Positions 9,962-20,064 of a stretch of 64,000 nucleotides of DNA are shown here, one piece after another. The translations under genes were made by a program, and so were the position numbers. How positions within the stretch are numbered: position 1 is the first letter of the stretch; each line of letters opens with the position of its first letter. A model generated the notes under the pieces. That model saw nothing but the letters and a program-made list of their open reading frames with translations. It did not search any database and was not told the DNA's origin. The stretch comes from Cyphellophora europaea CBS 101466 (lineage: Eukaryota > Ascomycota > Eurotiomycetes > Chaetothyriales > Cyphellophoraceae): NCBI RefSeq assembly GCF_000365145.1, contig NW_008481810.1:2046001-2110000 (forward strand), in the 5' to 3' direction.

Positions 9962-10881
9962 TTAATCCCGCCCGTAGTAATGCGCCATCTCCAAGCCCGC
10001 CCGCTTAAAGCCACACTTGACATAGAACCCCTCGTTGGCCTCACTGCAGTCCAATATACACTTGTAGCATCCCACCTTCTCAGCCACGTAGTCCAGCGCC
10101 TGGATGATCCGCAGGCCCAGCTTCTTGCCCTGCTGGTTCTTCGCCACGGCGATGTCCTCGATGTGCCCCACCAGGCCCATGTTGTGTATGAACTTGCGCT
10201 CGACGATCACGGCGCCCGTGCCGACTATTTGGTCGGAGGAGTCTAGAATGACGAGGATGTGGTATGTCGAGGGTATCGAAGCCATTAGGGCGAAGTGGTC
10301 TGAGAAGGTGCTGAAGGAGGGGCTGCCGACCGTTGTGAGGACGCGAAGGGTGTCGAGGAAACCTATGGGGGAGATGTCAGTGGGCGGGATGGTGGGGGAT
10401 AGGCGGGGGCAGGTGTACCTCTGTTGTAATCGCTACGCCGCAGCGGTCGCATAGTATATCCCTCTGGAAGAATGGCAGAGACCTCGGGAGAGATGAGCGT
10501 AGGAGAGAAGAGGGGAATTTCTGTGTCGTCCTCGGTGGTCGCGGAGGTGCCATTAACGGAAACGCCGTTGGTGCCATTGGGCTCACCAGTCGTCGTCTGG
10601 ACTGGTGCAGGCTGGGCAGCGGTGCTTTTATCTTGTGTAGGAGCTGAGGTGCCATTGAGCGTCTCCTCTGTGGTCACTTGTGTTGCGTTGTCCTTGACTG
10701 GCGCAGCTACAAGCGCATCTTGGATCGGTGCGGCTTCGGGTACGGGAGTAACGCCATTGGTATGGAGCGGCTCTGCCTTTTCGACTGCTACGACCTCTGA
10801 GGGAGCATCCTTGAGTGACGCTGGTGCAGTTTCGAAGACAGTCTTTTCAGTTGCTGACTGCTCGGGTATTGATTCGGCCAT
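9962..10881 (-). CDS. gna1: Glucosamine-6-phosphate N-acetyltransferase with long N-terminal extension, 2 exons
   Basis: Exons are 10881-10419 and 10362-9962 (intron 56 nt, GTACAC...ATAG), giving 287 residues. The catalytic part starts near residue 135 (LPEGYTMRPLRRSDYNRG, then FLDTLRVLTTVG across the splice) and contains the acetyl-CoA-binding loop of the GNAT fold (VAKNQQGKKLG) followed by LDCSEANEGFYVKCGF, which is characteristic of Gna1. The enzyme acetylates glucosamine-6-phosphate from acetyl-CoA in the route to UDP-GlcNAc, the precursor of chitin, N-glycans and GPI anchors; it is a cytosolic dimer. Odd feature: about 130 residues rich in Ala, Thr, Pro, Glu and NGT repeats (LNGTSAP, VNGTSATTEDD) precede the domain, whereas yeast Gna1 is 159 residues in all. 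The N-terminal ATG is the first in frame; an internal start cannot be excluded. Confidence 0.9.
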
Positions 10882-11275
10882 GGGGTGGATGGTGAGTGAA
10901 TGAACACAGGGTGGGTAACGCTAGGTATGCTGAGGCAGGTTATACTGTTGAGGATAGATTCAGGAGAAACAAAAGAGGGTGGTATTGGAGGAACGAGTGA
11001 CGTTGCACAGGTCAGCAAGAATCTGAGCACGAACCAGGTCGTGTCTGTTTCAGGAGACCTGAAAGGATGCGAGACACTTTTTGACCGGGGTCGCAGATCG
11101 GCTGCACTGCTCAGCCTCGGGGGTGCTAAATAGAGCCTACGATTTACCCGTGCAGGTCATCGGATGCCGCCTATTGGTTGATCTCAACAGGGTGGGTATG
11201 ATCGCCCTGGTTCAGGCGGGCCTCGACGCCCGGAAACATTAAACTTGGGGGGGTGATGAAGTTCTTGTATTTCTA
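10882..11275. other. Intergenic spacer (gna1 promoter side)
   Basis: These 394 bp lie between two minus-strand genes: they hold the promoter and leader of gna1 and the 3' end of the phosphatase gene. No gene or repeat seen. Confidence 0.6.
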
Positions 11276-12808
11276 TCACTGATGGAGGAAAGTGATTCTA
11301 GAAGCAGCTCCTGCTGGCAGCCCGCACACTTCGGGGAATTCACCGTACTCGGTCAACTTGAACTCAACAAACTTCCAGAAATCTTTGACCGGGACGCCGT
11401 AGGGTACAATCGGCGACGTGGTGAGGCCTGGAATGCTGACGATACCATCGTTGATAGATAGTCGCATGAATCTTTGGAGGCTGTCTTGCTCATGACCACA
11501 GGCAATGCGCTCGAACAAGACTCGTCCTCCCATCGGTACGACATCACTCGTTTTCCAGCGTCTGCCCGCTGACCGGCGGTCTGTCGGCAGCTCCTGCTTG
11601 CCATCTTCATCAAGAATTCGCAGGGCTGCCAGAAGTGGCACGATATCTCCGTCGTGCACAAAGCTCAGATATACGTCTTTCGACAACGGTTGCATCAATA
11701 GATCGGCCGTGGCGTTGAGATAAAGCCAACCCATTGTCCGTGAGAATTCGTTCCCAGGTCCAGCCCGATAGAAATGTAGCAGGTCCCGAGCGTACTCGAA
11801 TTGGAGCCATTCCTCACGTGTGAAGATTTCGCACCAGGGACTGCTTCCTCGTGCAAGAATCTCGAACCCGCACATCTCCATCATGCTGTAGACATCCAGG
11901 TGACTGAACTCCAAGCCGGGAGCGGCCTTCGAAAGATTCGTGATAATGGGTGCAGTGAAGTGCTTTTGATAGGCCTCGAGCTTGCCATAACCTTGGTCAT
12001 GGCCATGCACAAGATCGTCCACATACCGGAGACATGTATCTCCTGGAGTGAGAGTATCCCCTCCTCGATCAGCATCCTCTGGAATGATCTCTAGCTCGGC
12101 TACACCTTTACTTTCCCAATCCGAGCCGAAGAAGCCGTCTGCAAAATACCGGGCTGTTTCTACATCGCGTCCAGAATCGCAAGACCAGAATCGCACCCTC
12201 TTTTCTGCTGATACAAGGTGGTCGTAGCGTTCACGAAGCTTGCGGCCCGTGTCTCGTGCTTGTTTTGTACCGGCGTAGGGCCCTTCAGCAGTGAGATTCT
12301 CGAACGCAGGATCTTGTTGGCTGGTGAAATAAGTCCAATGATTGAGAAACTCGAGTGCTCCTTGTAAGGAAACATCGGGCGCCTTGAGCCTGTCCAGAAG
12401 CTGGAGATGGCGGCTGCCGGCATTTCTTGTTGGATATCGCTCCCCGTGCCGAGACATCATGTGCACCTGGTCGACCATGCAGCCATCCGGTAAGGCATCA
12501 TCTGGGGTACCTCCCCGGGTATGCTTTGGGATCCACGGGCCATTGCCACCGAGGTGATAGAAGAGGTTCCAGTTGTGAGCTTCTTCAGAGGTAGGTGGAG
12601 ACGGCACGGCGCTTGAAGCGAGAGATAGTAGTTGGAATAGACGGTCCCCGAGCAGGAAGAGAAATGAAACAGCCAGGACGATGTACGCCCAAGTGGTCCT
12701 GCGGCGCAGCAATCTCAACACCGACATCATGGAAGAGCCTTCATCACTCTGAGGCGGAGCAGTGCGCGGCGCATTGTTATCCCTCATCGAGGCCACGGGG
12801 GTAGACAC
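11276..12808 (-). CDS. Histidine acid phosphatase / phytase-like, membrane anchored
   Basis: One uninterrupted frame encodes 510 residues. The catalytic signature RHGERYPT sits at 120-127 and the paired HD dipeptide at 385-386 (FVHDGDIVP), which are the nucleophile/phosphate-binding motif and the proton donor of branch-2 histidine phosphatases (acid phosphatases, phytases, MINPP). Cysteines at 110, 210, 259, 313, 326 and others suit the disulphides of a secreted enzyme, and there are NLT, NLS and NAT sequons. Residues 39-57 form one strong hydrophobic segment preceded by an Arg cluster (LRLLRRRTTW), so the protein looks like a type II membrane protein with the catalytic domain in the lumen or outside, not a freely secreted phytase with a cleavable signal. 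Substrate cannot be told from the sequence. Confidence 0.87.
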   Translation of the reverse strand: MSTPVASMRDNNAPRTAPPQSDEGSSMMSVLRLLRRRTTWAYIVLAVSFLFLLGDRLFQLLSLASSAVPSPPTSEEAHNWNLFYHLGGNGPWIPKHTRGGTPDDALPDGCMVDQVHMMSRHGERYPTRNAGSRHLQLLDRLKAPDVSLQGALEFLNHWTYFTSQQDPAFENLTAEGPYAGTKQARDTGRKLRERYDHLVSAEKRVRFWSCDSGRDVETARYFADGFFGSDWESKGVAELEIIPEDADRGGDTLTPGDTCLRYVDDLVHGHDQGYGKLEAYQKHFTAPIITNLSKAAPGLEFSHLDVYSMMEMCGFEILARGSSPWCEIFTREEWLQFEYARDLLHFYRAGPGNEFSRTMGWLYLNATADLLMQPLSKDVYLSFVHDGDIVPLLAALRILDEDGKQELPTDRRSAGRRWKTSDVVPMGGRVLFERIACGHEQDSLQRFMRLSINDGIVSIPGLTTSPIVPYGVPVKDFWKFVEFKLTEYGEFPEVCGLPAGAASRITFLHQ

Positions 12809-12935
12809 GGTCGACGCGAACAGAAAGACGAGACACAGAAATGGCGGTGATCGGGAAGCGCCCCACTAACACGCCAAGAATAGACATTGCTAGGCACCTT
12901 ACCGTTCCTGCCCAGAGACCTGTGGAAAGTCCCGC

Positions 12936-12957
12936 ATTGCCTTACACGCAAGGCAAT
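12936..12957. repeat. Perfect 8-bp inverted repeat, 6-nt spacer
   Basis: ATTGCCTT at 12936-12943 is followed after ACACGC by its exact complement AAGGCAAT at 12950-12957. It sits about 130-150 bp before the phosphatase start codon. A dimeric regulator could bind such a site; this is inference. Confidence 0.55.
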
Positions 12958-12958
12958 C

Positions 12959-12984
12959 AGGCGGGCAAACAGGTAAGGCGGGCA
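12959..12984 (+). repeat. Two direct AGGCGGGCA repeats
   Basis: Identical 9-mers at 12959-12967 and 12976-12984, with starts 17 nt apart, lie directly after the inverted repeat. A third AGGCGG follows at about 12986-12991. They look like a small cluster of GC-box-like protein sites. Confidence 0.5.
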
Positions 12985-13436
12985 GAGGCGGCATCATCGG
13001 AAAAAATTAGGGCTTAAAGTCTGTGCCGCTGGCTTTTCCGACCGGTCAGGATTCCGGTGGAATCGGCTCGGAGCATGCAGAGTGGGGTGAAGAGGGGAAG
13101 TTGGGGGCAGGACGACGACAAAGATGAAAATGCGCACGTCCTCTGGCGGCAGTTGTCCGACATATAGACTCGCATCACGCTCCTCAGCCGGTCTACGAAT
13201 ACCGAGCTGCTCGTCGCAACGGTCCCAACCATCGTAGAATCGGCTTTGCTTCATTCGTCCTCAGCAGCATCAAGCGGTGGATTTGGAGACGCCTCTTCCG
13301 AGCTAGAATATCGGCACGTCCGCCCTTAGACAATCGGGATCGCTAGCCGACTTTCAAGTCGGCCCTGACAGTCGTATATCGAACAGCAAATATTTGTTCG
13401 CGATCAGTGAAAAGTCTTCAAATATACCACACGTCT

Positions 13437-13501
13437 GTAAGTAAACGAGACCTGCTGCCCTCAATGCCTAATGTCTCTACACTCAAGTTAGCTAATTGTA
13501 G
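13437..13501 (+). other. Probable 5'-leader intron of the aldolase gene
   Basis: GTAAGT at 13437 and TAATTGTAG ending at 13501 bracket 65 nt that would be removed from the leader. If so, the in-frame ATG at 13407 is upstream of or within untranslated RNA, and the real start is the strong-context ATG at 13530. Confidence 0.45.
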
Positions 13502-13529
13502 AACGCAGAAAGTATTCAGTCACCTCACC

Positions 13530-14516
13530 ATGGGCTCAGTCACAGCAAGCACGGGCACGCATGCATATCCAGTCCCGTCGCCGGGCATCTATCCTCCTGC
13601 AGTCACCTTCTTCGATCCCGAAAAGGACTGCCTGCTTCCAGAGCAGCAGTCTCAATACTACAAATACCTTGCATCGACCGGTCTGACAGGACTGGTCATC
13701 CTGGGCACGAATGCAGAGACCTTCATGCTGACGCGTGAAGAGCGTGCGACGCTGTTGAAGATTGCTCGCAAGTCCGTGCCAGAAGGTTATCCTATCATTG
13801 CCGGCGTCGGCGGACACTCGACAGCACAGGTACTCGAATTCATCAATGACGCCTATGAGGCAGGTGCCAACTACGTCCTCGTCTTACCGTGTGCATACTT
13901 CGGCAAGCAGACCACCCCGCAAGTGGTCAATAACTTCTATAACGCCGTTGCTAAGGCGTCGCCGTTGCCGATCCTGATCTATAACTTCCCGGCCGTTTGC
14001 AACGGCCTCGATCTGGACTCGGATCAGATTACAGCGCTGGCAGAGGCGAATCCAAACATTGTCGGTGTTAAGCTGACTTGTGCATCCGTCGGCAAGATCA
14101 CTCGGCTCGCGGCGACGTTCACGCCGGAACGCTTTGCCGTCTTCGGGGGACAATCTGACTTCTTGGTTGGCGGTTTGGCAGCTGGCAGTGTGGGCTGCAT
14201 TGCTGCATTTGCGAACATCTTCCCCAAAACTTTGGTCAAGATCTTCAATTTGTACAAGATGGGGAAGCACGATCAGGCGTTGGCGCTGCAAAAGATCTCG
14301 GCACATGCGGAGAATCCGACCAAGGCGGGGATCGCAACCACCAAGTATGCGGTCAGTCAGTTCAGCGCTGTGGCTGCAGGCATCGAAGGTGGTGATAAGG
14401 CTGTTCTGGAGAGACTGCTGCGGCCACGACGGCCGTATGAAGAGCCTGCGGAACCCGTTAAGGCGAAGATCCGGGACGTGATGAAGGCGATCAATGACAT
14501 TGAATTGACGCTCTGA
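13530..14516 (+). CDS. DapA-family (DHDPS/NAL) class I aldolase
   Basis: The start is placed at 13530 because the context is CACCATGG and the family's first strand begins soon after (GIYPPAVTFF); the frame is open 123 bp further upstream but those residues are not family-like. The 328-residue protein is a complete TIM barrel of the dihydrodipicolinate synthase/N-acetylneuraminate lyase family: GTNAE in place of the GTTGE loop, Tyr 151 (LIYNFP) and Schiff-base Lys 181 (VGVKLTC). Fungi make lysine through the aminoadipate pathway, so this is not a lysine gene. Likely roles are a 2-keto-3-deoxy-sugar-acid aldolase or 4-hydroxy-2-oxoglutarate aldolase; both have fungal members in this family. The sequence alone does not fix the substrate. 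Confidence 0.88.
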   Translation: MGSVTASTGTHAYPVPSPGIYPPAVTFFDPEKDCLLPEQQSQYYKYLASTGLTGLVILGTNAETFMLTREERATLLKIARKSVPEGYPIIAGVGGHSTAQVLEFINDAYEAGANYVLVLPCAYFGKQTTPQVVNNFYNAVAKASPLPILIYNFPAVCNGLDLDSDQITALAEANPNIVGVKLTCASVGKITRLAATFTPERFAVFGGQSDFLVGGLAAGSVGCIAAFANIFPKTLVKIFNLYKMGKHDQALALQKISAHAENPTKAGIATTKYAVSQFSAVAAGIEGGDKAVLERLLRPRRPYEEPAEPVKAKIRDVMKAINDIELTL

Positions 14517-15785
14517 GGCTGGGCTTCTCGGTAAGTCGTCTGCTAGATATTAGAAGATGAACATAGCGCGTATTTGAACGTTGGAATTATATAGCTAGAT
14601 CTGGCTGTGTATGATCGGCGTCTTTGGCGGATAAGCGTAGCCGCAATCCGCTTACAAGATTTCTCGAATGAGATGACACGGCCTCTTTTTGGTTGCACTG
14701 TAAGCAAGACATCTGTTTGCCCAAGCCGCTGCGGGCGCGTCTGTACAGACAGCGACGAACGGGGCTGGGAGCAATTGGTGGAGAAGATGAGTGTCTTAAA
14801 AAGCAGCTGTAAGGGAGGAAGCTCCACGCCCCACACACACAAGCTCAATGCCAATTACCAATGACCGCAGAGACTCTTCACGTCACTTCCATGCAAGAGA
14901 TTGTCGACCATTCACATGTCGCCATTGTTTGTTTTCTTGTCGAAAGGAATGATATCTTGCAACGAAATGCGCAGGGCGGGACCGACGACATCAACGCCGC
15001 AGCTGAACCCTTGTTCACAGGTACCATGCACAGACGACGGACGTCCGTACATTGGGAACATGTCAGCTAAGGTTAACCGAGAGAGAGACTTTGCAGACCA
15101 GCATGAGGCAGGCCCCGAAACCCCGACGTTGCAGGCTCTTGCTGGTTCCGCAGTGGCCGCCCACCACTGGCTGCAGGCAGCTCGAGAGCACAAATTAGGC
15201 ATGAGGTGGGTCACTTTAACCGGCAGCTACAGCTAGCCTGGCTAGTTTCTAGCTTCCTTCGTCTTCCCGCCATCCCAGAACTAAGCAAACCCCATGCAAC
15301 GCGATCCGTTGCTTCCACTGTCCCATGCGCTGCTTCCCTGTTATCTGCGCCCGCTCGGTCCTTCCTGCCTTCATCCCGGTGCACCTCCACGCAACGGCTG
15401 GCAACGTACGTTCTTTACTTACTGTGTACGGAGTACAACGATACCTAGTCTCACCATCGTTCCTGGTGACCGCCGCTCACAGTCGCTATCACTAACACAA
15501 AGCCCTCGAACAACCCTCCTCACCCCAACCCTCCTCACCCCAACCCTCCTCACCCCAACCCTCCCACCACCGACTGCGGTCTCAAGCCAGACTTCTACCA
15601 TAGTACCAACACTCTCGAGAATGCTGGACTATCAGCCAGTCAATATGCTCGTCCGCTAGTCGTGCGAGGCTGAACCCTCCTCTATTTGAGAAGCCGTCAA
15701 GGGCCTTGCTGTTGCGTTCCAGAGCTGCGCAGTCCCAGCCCCGACATATACGTCTTCAAGAACAGCAGGAGCCATTCAGAGCAAC
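14517..15785. other. Intergenic spacer
   Basis: This 1269 bp holds the aldolase 3' region and the promoter of the channel gene. It contains a 15-nt tandem repeat (15511-15564) and one TACGGAGTA 9-mer (15427-15435). No gene is supported. Confidence 0.55.
15511..15564 (+). repeat. Minisatellite, 15-nt unit, 3.6 copies
   Basis: Three exact copies of CAACCCTCCTCACCC (15511-15525, 15526-15540, 15541-15555) are followed by nine bases of a fourth. The tract is strand-asymmetric (C/T and A only) and lies about 225 bp before the channel start codon. Confidence 0.9.
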
Positions 15786-18542
15786 ATGGCGTACTTTGTC
15801 ACTCGCTCATGGTTCCATTGCTGGACCTTGTTGGTCTCGCTTTCGTTACTGGTGACCTTCGTAAATGCCCAGGCCCAGCCCACCGTGGTGAACGGCCATC
15901 TCATGATCCCGTACACCGGCGATGACGGAACGCAATGGTTTATGGACGATAGAAGACCTTCGCTGTACACCCAGACGTTCGGAGACTGCCAGGGCGATTC
16001 TCTGCTGAACGTCAGTCGCTTCGATGCTGCCTACTACAAGGACAACATGACCGTCCTCTTCCATCTAGAGGGAAGTTCAGCACTGGCAAACGAGAGCGTC
16101 ATTCGTAAGTCCGCGTGGACGATTGCACATCTGCCTTGCTAACGTGAAGTAGTTTACATTGGAGTTTATGCGTACGGAGAACCTAGGTTCAACCTGACTT
16201 TTGACCCATGTTTCGCCAACATTCATAGCCTCTGTCCTATGAATGCTTCTGTACCAATTCAGGCCAACGGCATCATCCCGGTAGCCCCTGCGGACGTTGC
16301 AAATATACCCCCGATTGCGCTGTCCATTCCAGACTTTGAAGGGCAGGCGATCTTGCGTGTGTTTGCCAATTCTACTCAATCACAGATTGGGTGTTTCTCA
16401 GCGGTCATCACCAACGGTTCATCCTTCTCGCATCCCTCTGCCATTGGTACGGTTCTGGGCCTCTTCGCCCTCATAGCGATGTTCTCCTCGGCTATTGTCG
16501 CAAGTTTCGGAGCTAGCGTCACCGACACAAGGCAACACTTTGCTCACTCGCTCTCCGTGTCTGTAGTATTCGCTGTGTTTCACCACATCTATTTTACAGG
16601 CGCACTTTCGATGAACTGGCCTAGCGTCTTGGTTGCCTTCTGGAGCAACTACGCTTGGTCTGCTGGAATGATCCACAGTGAATCCATGCAGAATAGCATC
16701 AACAGTTTCATCGGCAGCAACAGTGGTAACATCAGTATGGTCGGCTCGGCACCCGCTGGTCAGAACAACCCTGGACTCGGGGGAGGTTTCCAGATTACGC
16801 AGATCTACAAGCGTGCACTGGGTCTGACCGAAGTACTCTCAGGGGCATCTGCTAACCTGTTTTCGAAGCGTGACGACACCGAACCCGTATCTCAATCTTC
16901 ATGGTATGGTCAACCCGTCCGCCCCGGACTACCGCTTCCTGGGAACTACTCTGGTTTTGCTGGAACACTGGCACCCCACAATATTCCGGCCTCGAATGCG
17001 TTCCTTACTGGCTTGCTGTGGTTCCTCATCTTGCTCGTCATCGTTGCGGGAGCTACGGTTCTCCTGAAATGGTCGATCGAAGCTCTGGTGAAGATTAAGA
17101 TTATCAGAACCCGCAATCTCGACAGCTTTCGGAATAACTGGTTGAAATACACGGGAATTGCACTGCTAAGAACCTGTTACATCGCTTTCTTTCTGATGCT
17201 GTTCTTAGCCCTGTTCCAATTCACCCTGGGAGGCTCCGCTGGCGTCATCGCGTTGGCCGCAGTCGTCTTTACCCTCTTCGTTGTTGGTATGCTGGGAACC
17301 GCTGCATATGCGCTCTATTACAGACTCCGCCATCAACGCTTCGTGGCCCGATCTGCGAGACTCAGTCTTGAGCACGGACCAACAGAAAGCGCTTCATCGG
17401 TCGAGTCCAAGCCCGGCCGTCCTCGTATCTCAATACCCTTCCGGCGGTTTCAATTCACCGACGTAGACTCTAATCTTCCTCATGTGCATGATGATCCGGA
17501 CTTTACGAGCAGGTTTGGCTGGTTATCAGCACGGTTCAGGCGGAGTAAATGGTGGTTCTTTGCTTTCTGGCTCGTGTACGAGCTTGTTAGAGCATGCTTG
17601 TTCGGAGGAGCTGCAGGTCACGCTCAGACACAAGTCTTTGGTCTCTTGGCTTGGGAGATCATCTCACTTGTGGCTATCGTCTGGATGCGACCTTTCGAAA
17701 GCAACCGGCTCAATTTCCTTATGGTCTACTTCTTGGGATTCAGCAAAGTTGTGACTGTCGCCCTCTCATCGGCCTTTGACCCTCGATTCGGCCTAGGACG
17801 GATTCTTACCACCGTGATCGGTGTCATCATCATTGTGATTCAGGGCCTCTTAACGATCGTGTTGATGATCTTTGTCGTGCTTGGGGCCATTTCAAGCTAC
17901 ATGTCTGTCATGCGCTATCGTCAGGAGATTCGCCCCCGTTCATGGAACAAGCCACGAGAGCGGTATTTTGAGCATGTTGCATTCAAAGCAACTGACAAAC
18001 CACGCCCGCCACCGCCACCGCCACCACCAGCCCCCGAATATCCGAAGGAGCCTTACTTTTCTGTAACAGCAGTCCGACGTGAGCCGAAGATTGATGAAAA
18101 CGATGCCGATATTCAGGACGGCGAGGCCAATGTCAGAGCATCCACAGACGATAAAGGAGGAATCCAAGCGCCTTCGAGAGCAATGTCGATGCGATCCAGT
18201 CACTCGAATTTGCCGTATGGTGCCCGAGGGCCTAGAAACAGCTGGTCCACGAGAGATTTCGTTGAGCATGAGCAAGACCATCAGCCGCCCCCGGAGCTGC
18301 ACCAACGCATGAGTCAGGAAGTCGTTCGTGATGTAATCCAACGACACCGTGCAGCAAGTCTTCGAGGGCCACATAGGGCTGGCGTCGATGCCGCAGCAGG
18401 GTTCGCAGCCACTGCTCACAGAGCCACGGAAGGTAGGACGGGGCACCGTCGCACCGTGTCCAACCCGCTTCAGCCGAAACGGAACAGCTCAATTGTTTTG
18501 GAGGGAGATGAGTACGCGACTCCTCTCCATAGAGAAGCTTGA
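15786..18542 (+). CDS. Flc/TRP-like channel with ML-like domain, 2 exons
   Basis: Exons are 15786-16104 and 16153-18542; the 48-nt intron starts GTAAGT, has GCTAAC and ends GTAG, and the join restores ESVILYIGVYAYGEPRF, giving 902 residues. Residues 1-29 are a clear signal peptide ending at VNAQA. An ML-like lumenal domain with paired cysteines (GDCQGD, DPCFANIHSLCPM) follows to about residue 215, then a TRP-like region with about nine hydrophobic helices (about 220-700), including the motif block DTRQHFAHSLSVSVVFAVFHH. The cytosolic C-terminus has a run of eight prolines and is Arg/Ser-rich. This is the layout of the fungal Flc1-3 / Pkd2 family, ER or plasma-membrane proteins tied to flavin transport, calcium handling and cell-wall maintenance. 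Which Flc paralogue it represents cannot be said. Confidence 0.88.
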
Positions 18543-20064
18543 GAGCAATGCATGAACACAGGGGTTCCACGAGGTGAACCACCCAGCAACCCTGTCCGCG
18601 CTGTTAGACGGTTCACTGAATCTGGCCACTTATGACATTCGCATGTTTCGCATGAGCCCTGCAGCTCAGTCGACACGTGCGCGAACAGTTACGAAGACAC
18701 TTTTACATGATGGCACGATACTCGCATGAGCCGGCGCGCCTGCGAAATGGATGTCGTGCTAGGAATCGGGGAGGTTGCGTCGCTGCCAGCTCTGTACAGA
18801 TGAGCTTTCGTGGATTCACGAGCACACGTATTCTTCAGATAATGTACATACTTTAAGCGAACATAGTCAGCTTAATAGAGCGAGATGATTACGAACCGAT
18901 TGAGCACGGGTATCGAACGGGCGACTCGCTTCCAAGGCACGCAATATTCCCCACGAAAGGAACGTCGGAATACCGGGCCGGCATCTAACGAGGACTATGT
19001 ACAACGTGGGAACAGGCGATCTAAAACCCAGATGGTGAGGTAGAAGTGCTTCATTTCGCCTACGCTGCTTAGCTACGGCTAGCCTCGACCCCCGAACGGT
19101 CTGTGTCACCATAAACGCAAGTGTCGATGTATCGGGCATTGGCAAAGTCAGAACGCCCATAGATATTTCCGAGCTGCCCGAGCTGCTCCGGGCCAACAAC
19201 GTTTAACGGGACAGAGAAGAGGGGAATTTCGCGGTGCCGCGCGGTGCCGAGGCATTGCAGAACGTGGCATCGTGAACGTGGGGATCTTCAGTGCTTCTCC
19301 GAAACCGACAGCTGCAAGCAAATCTTGCTCTTGGACAGACATGCCTGTCTGAAGACTTCATGACTTGAGAAGGAGCCTTGTGATGACGACTTGTGTATGG
19401 CCACATCCCCACTCAGGACTCCCAGTCGAGCGTTGGGCTGTTCCGGATCTGTGCCAAGTGCTCAAGCGGTCAAAAATCGGTGCGTCGTTAGCTTGAGGCG
19501 ACAAGGGTGGGATCCGGGGCTGTCGGGTGATCTTTGACCTTCGCCGGCGTAGTGGGTGATCACGGCGCGAATCCTCCTCGCTGATTGATGCGCCGAAGGT
19601 ATCGACGTTGAAGCCCTGGCCTAGCGCTCCCAGCACGTCCTCACACGCCTGTCCGCCACTCGTACCCCTACATCTGGAGTTTGCCAGCTCTTTGGGATAC
19701 TTGAAAATCTGCACACCTCCATGCTGTCTCGTAGAGAGCAGCCGTCCGAAACCTTCCCGTTCTGTTCACATCGGGGTTTTTGGGCCGTAAAATCCAGCCC
19801 AGTCTTCTGGAAGCTGGGTATGGCAGCGCTTGCTCCACTGGGATAGCCTTTGCCACGTGGAGCATACCTCAAGACGGATCTGCACCGGGGTCGCAAGTCG
19901 ACAGTGACTGCTCGGGCTCTCACGATTGGAGTGAGGCGCCGACGGACCAAATTCTCTAACGGCAACGGGTGATAGCGGCGCAAACTCGGTGGCACCACCA
20001 AGTATTATTTCCAAAGCCGGAGCTATCACTACTCTTACTATGTTCCTGTCACCCTGAATGCGAC
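18543..20064. other. Intergenic spacer
   Basis: This 1522 bp lies between two plus-strand genes. Many overlapping open frames exist on the minus strand (for example 19621-20001), but they overlap each other in different frames and show no motif. It should contain the bZIP gene promoter. No repeat or RNA gene is supported. Confidence 0.5.

Larger units (their letters stand above)
12809..13529. promoter_or_regulatory. Divergent promoter, acid phosphatase / DapA-family aldolase
   Basis: The spacer of 721 bp serves two genes that face away from each other. It contains a perfect inverted repeat (12936-12957), two direct AGGCGGGCA repeats (12959-12967 and 12976-12984), a TTAGGGCT octamer (13007-13014) and a probable leader intron on the aldolase side (13437-13501). 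Confidence 0.6.

Noticed and set aside
18870..18990. tRNA-like B-box (GTTCGATACC) on the minus strand
   Set aside because: The upstream sequence starts like a tRNA-Asp D-arm (TCCTCGTTAG), but acceptor-stem pairing and an anticodon arm could not be formed by eye. A covariance-model scan would decide; a high score would overturn this.
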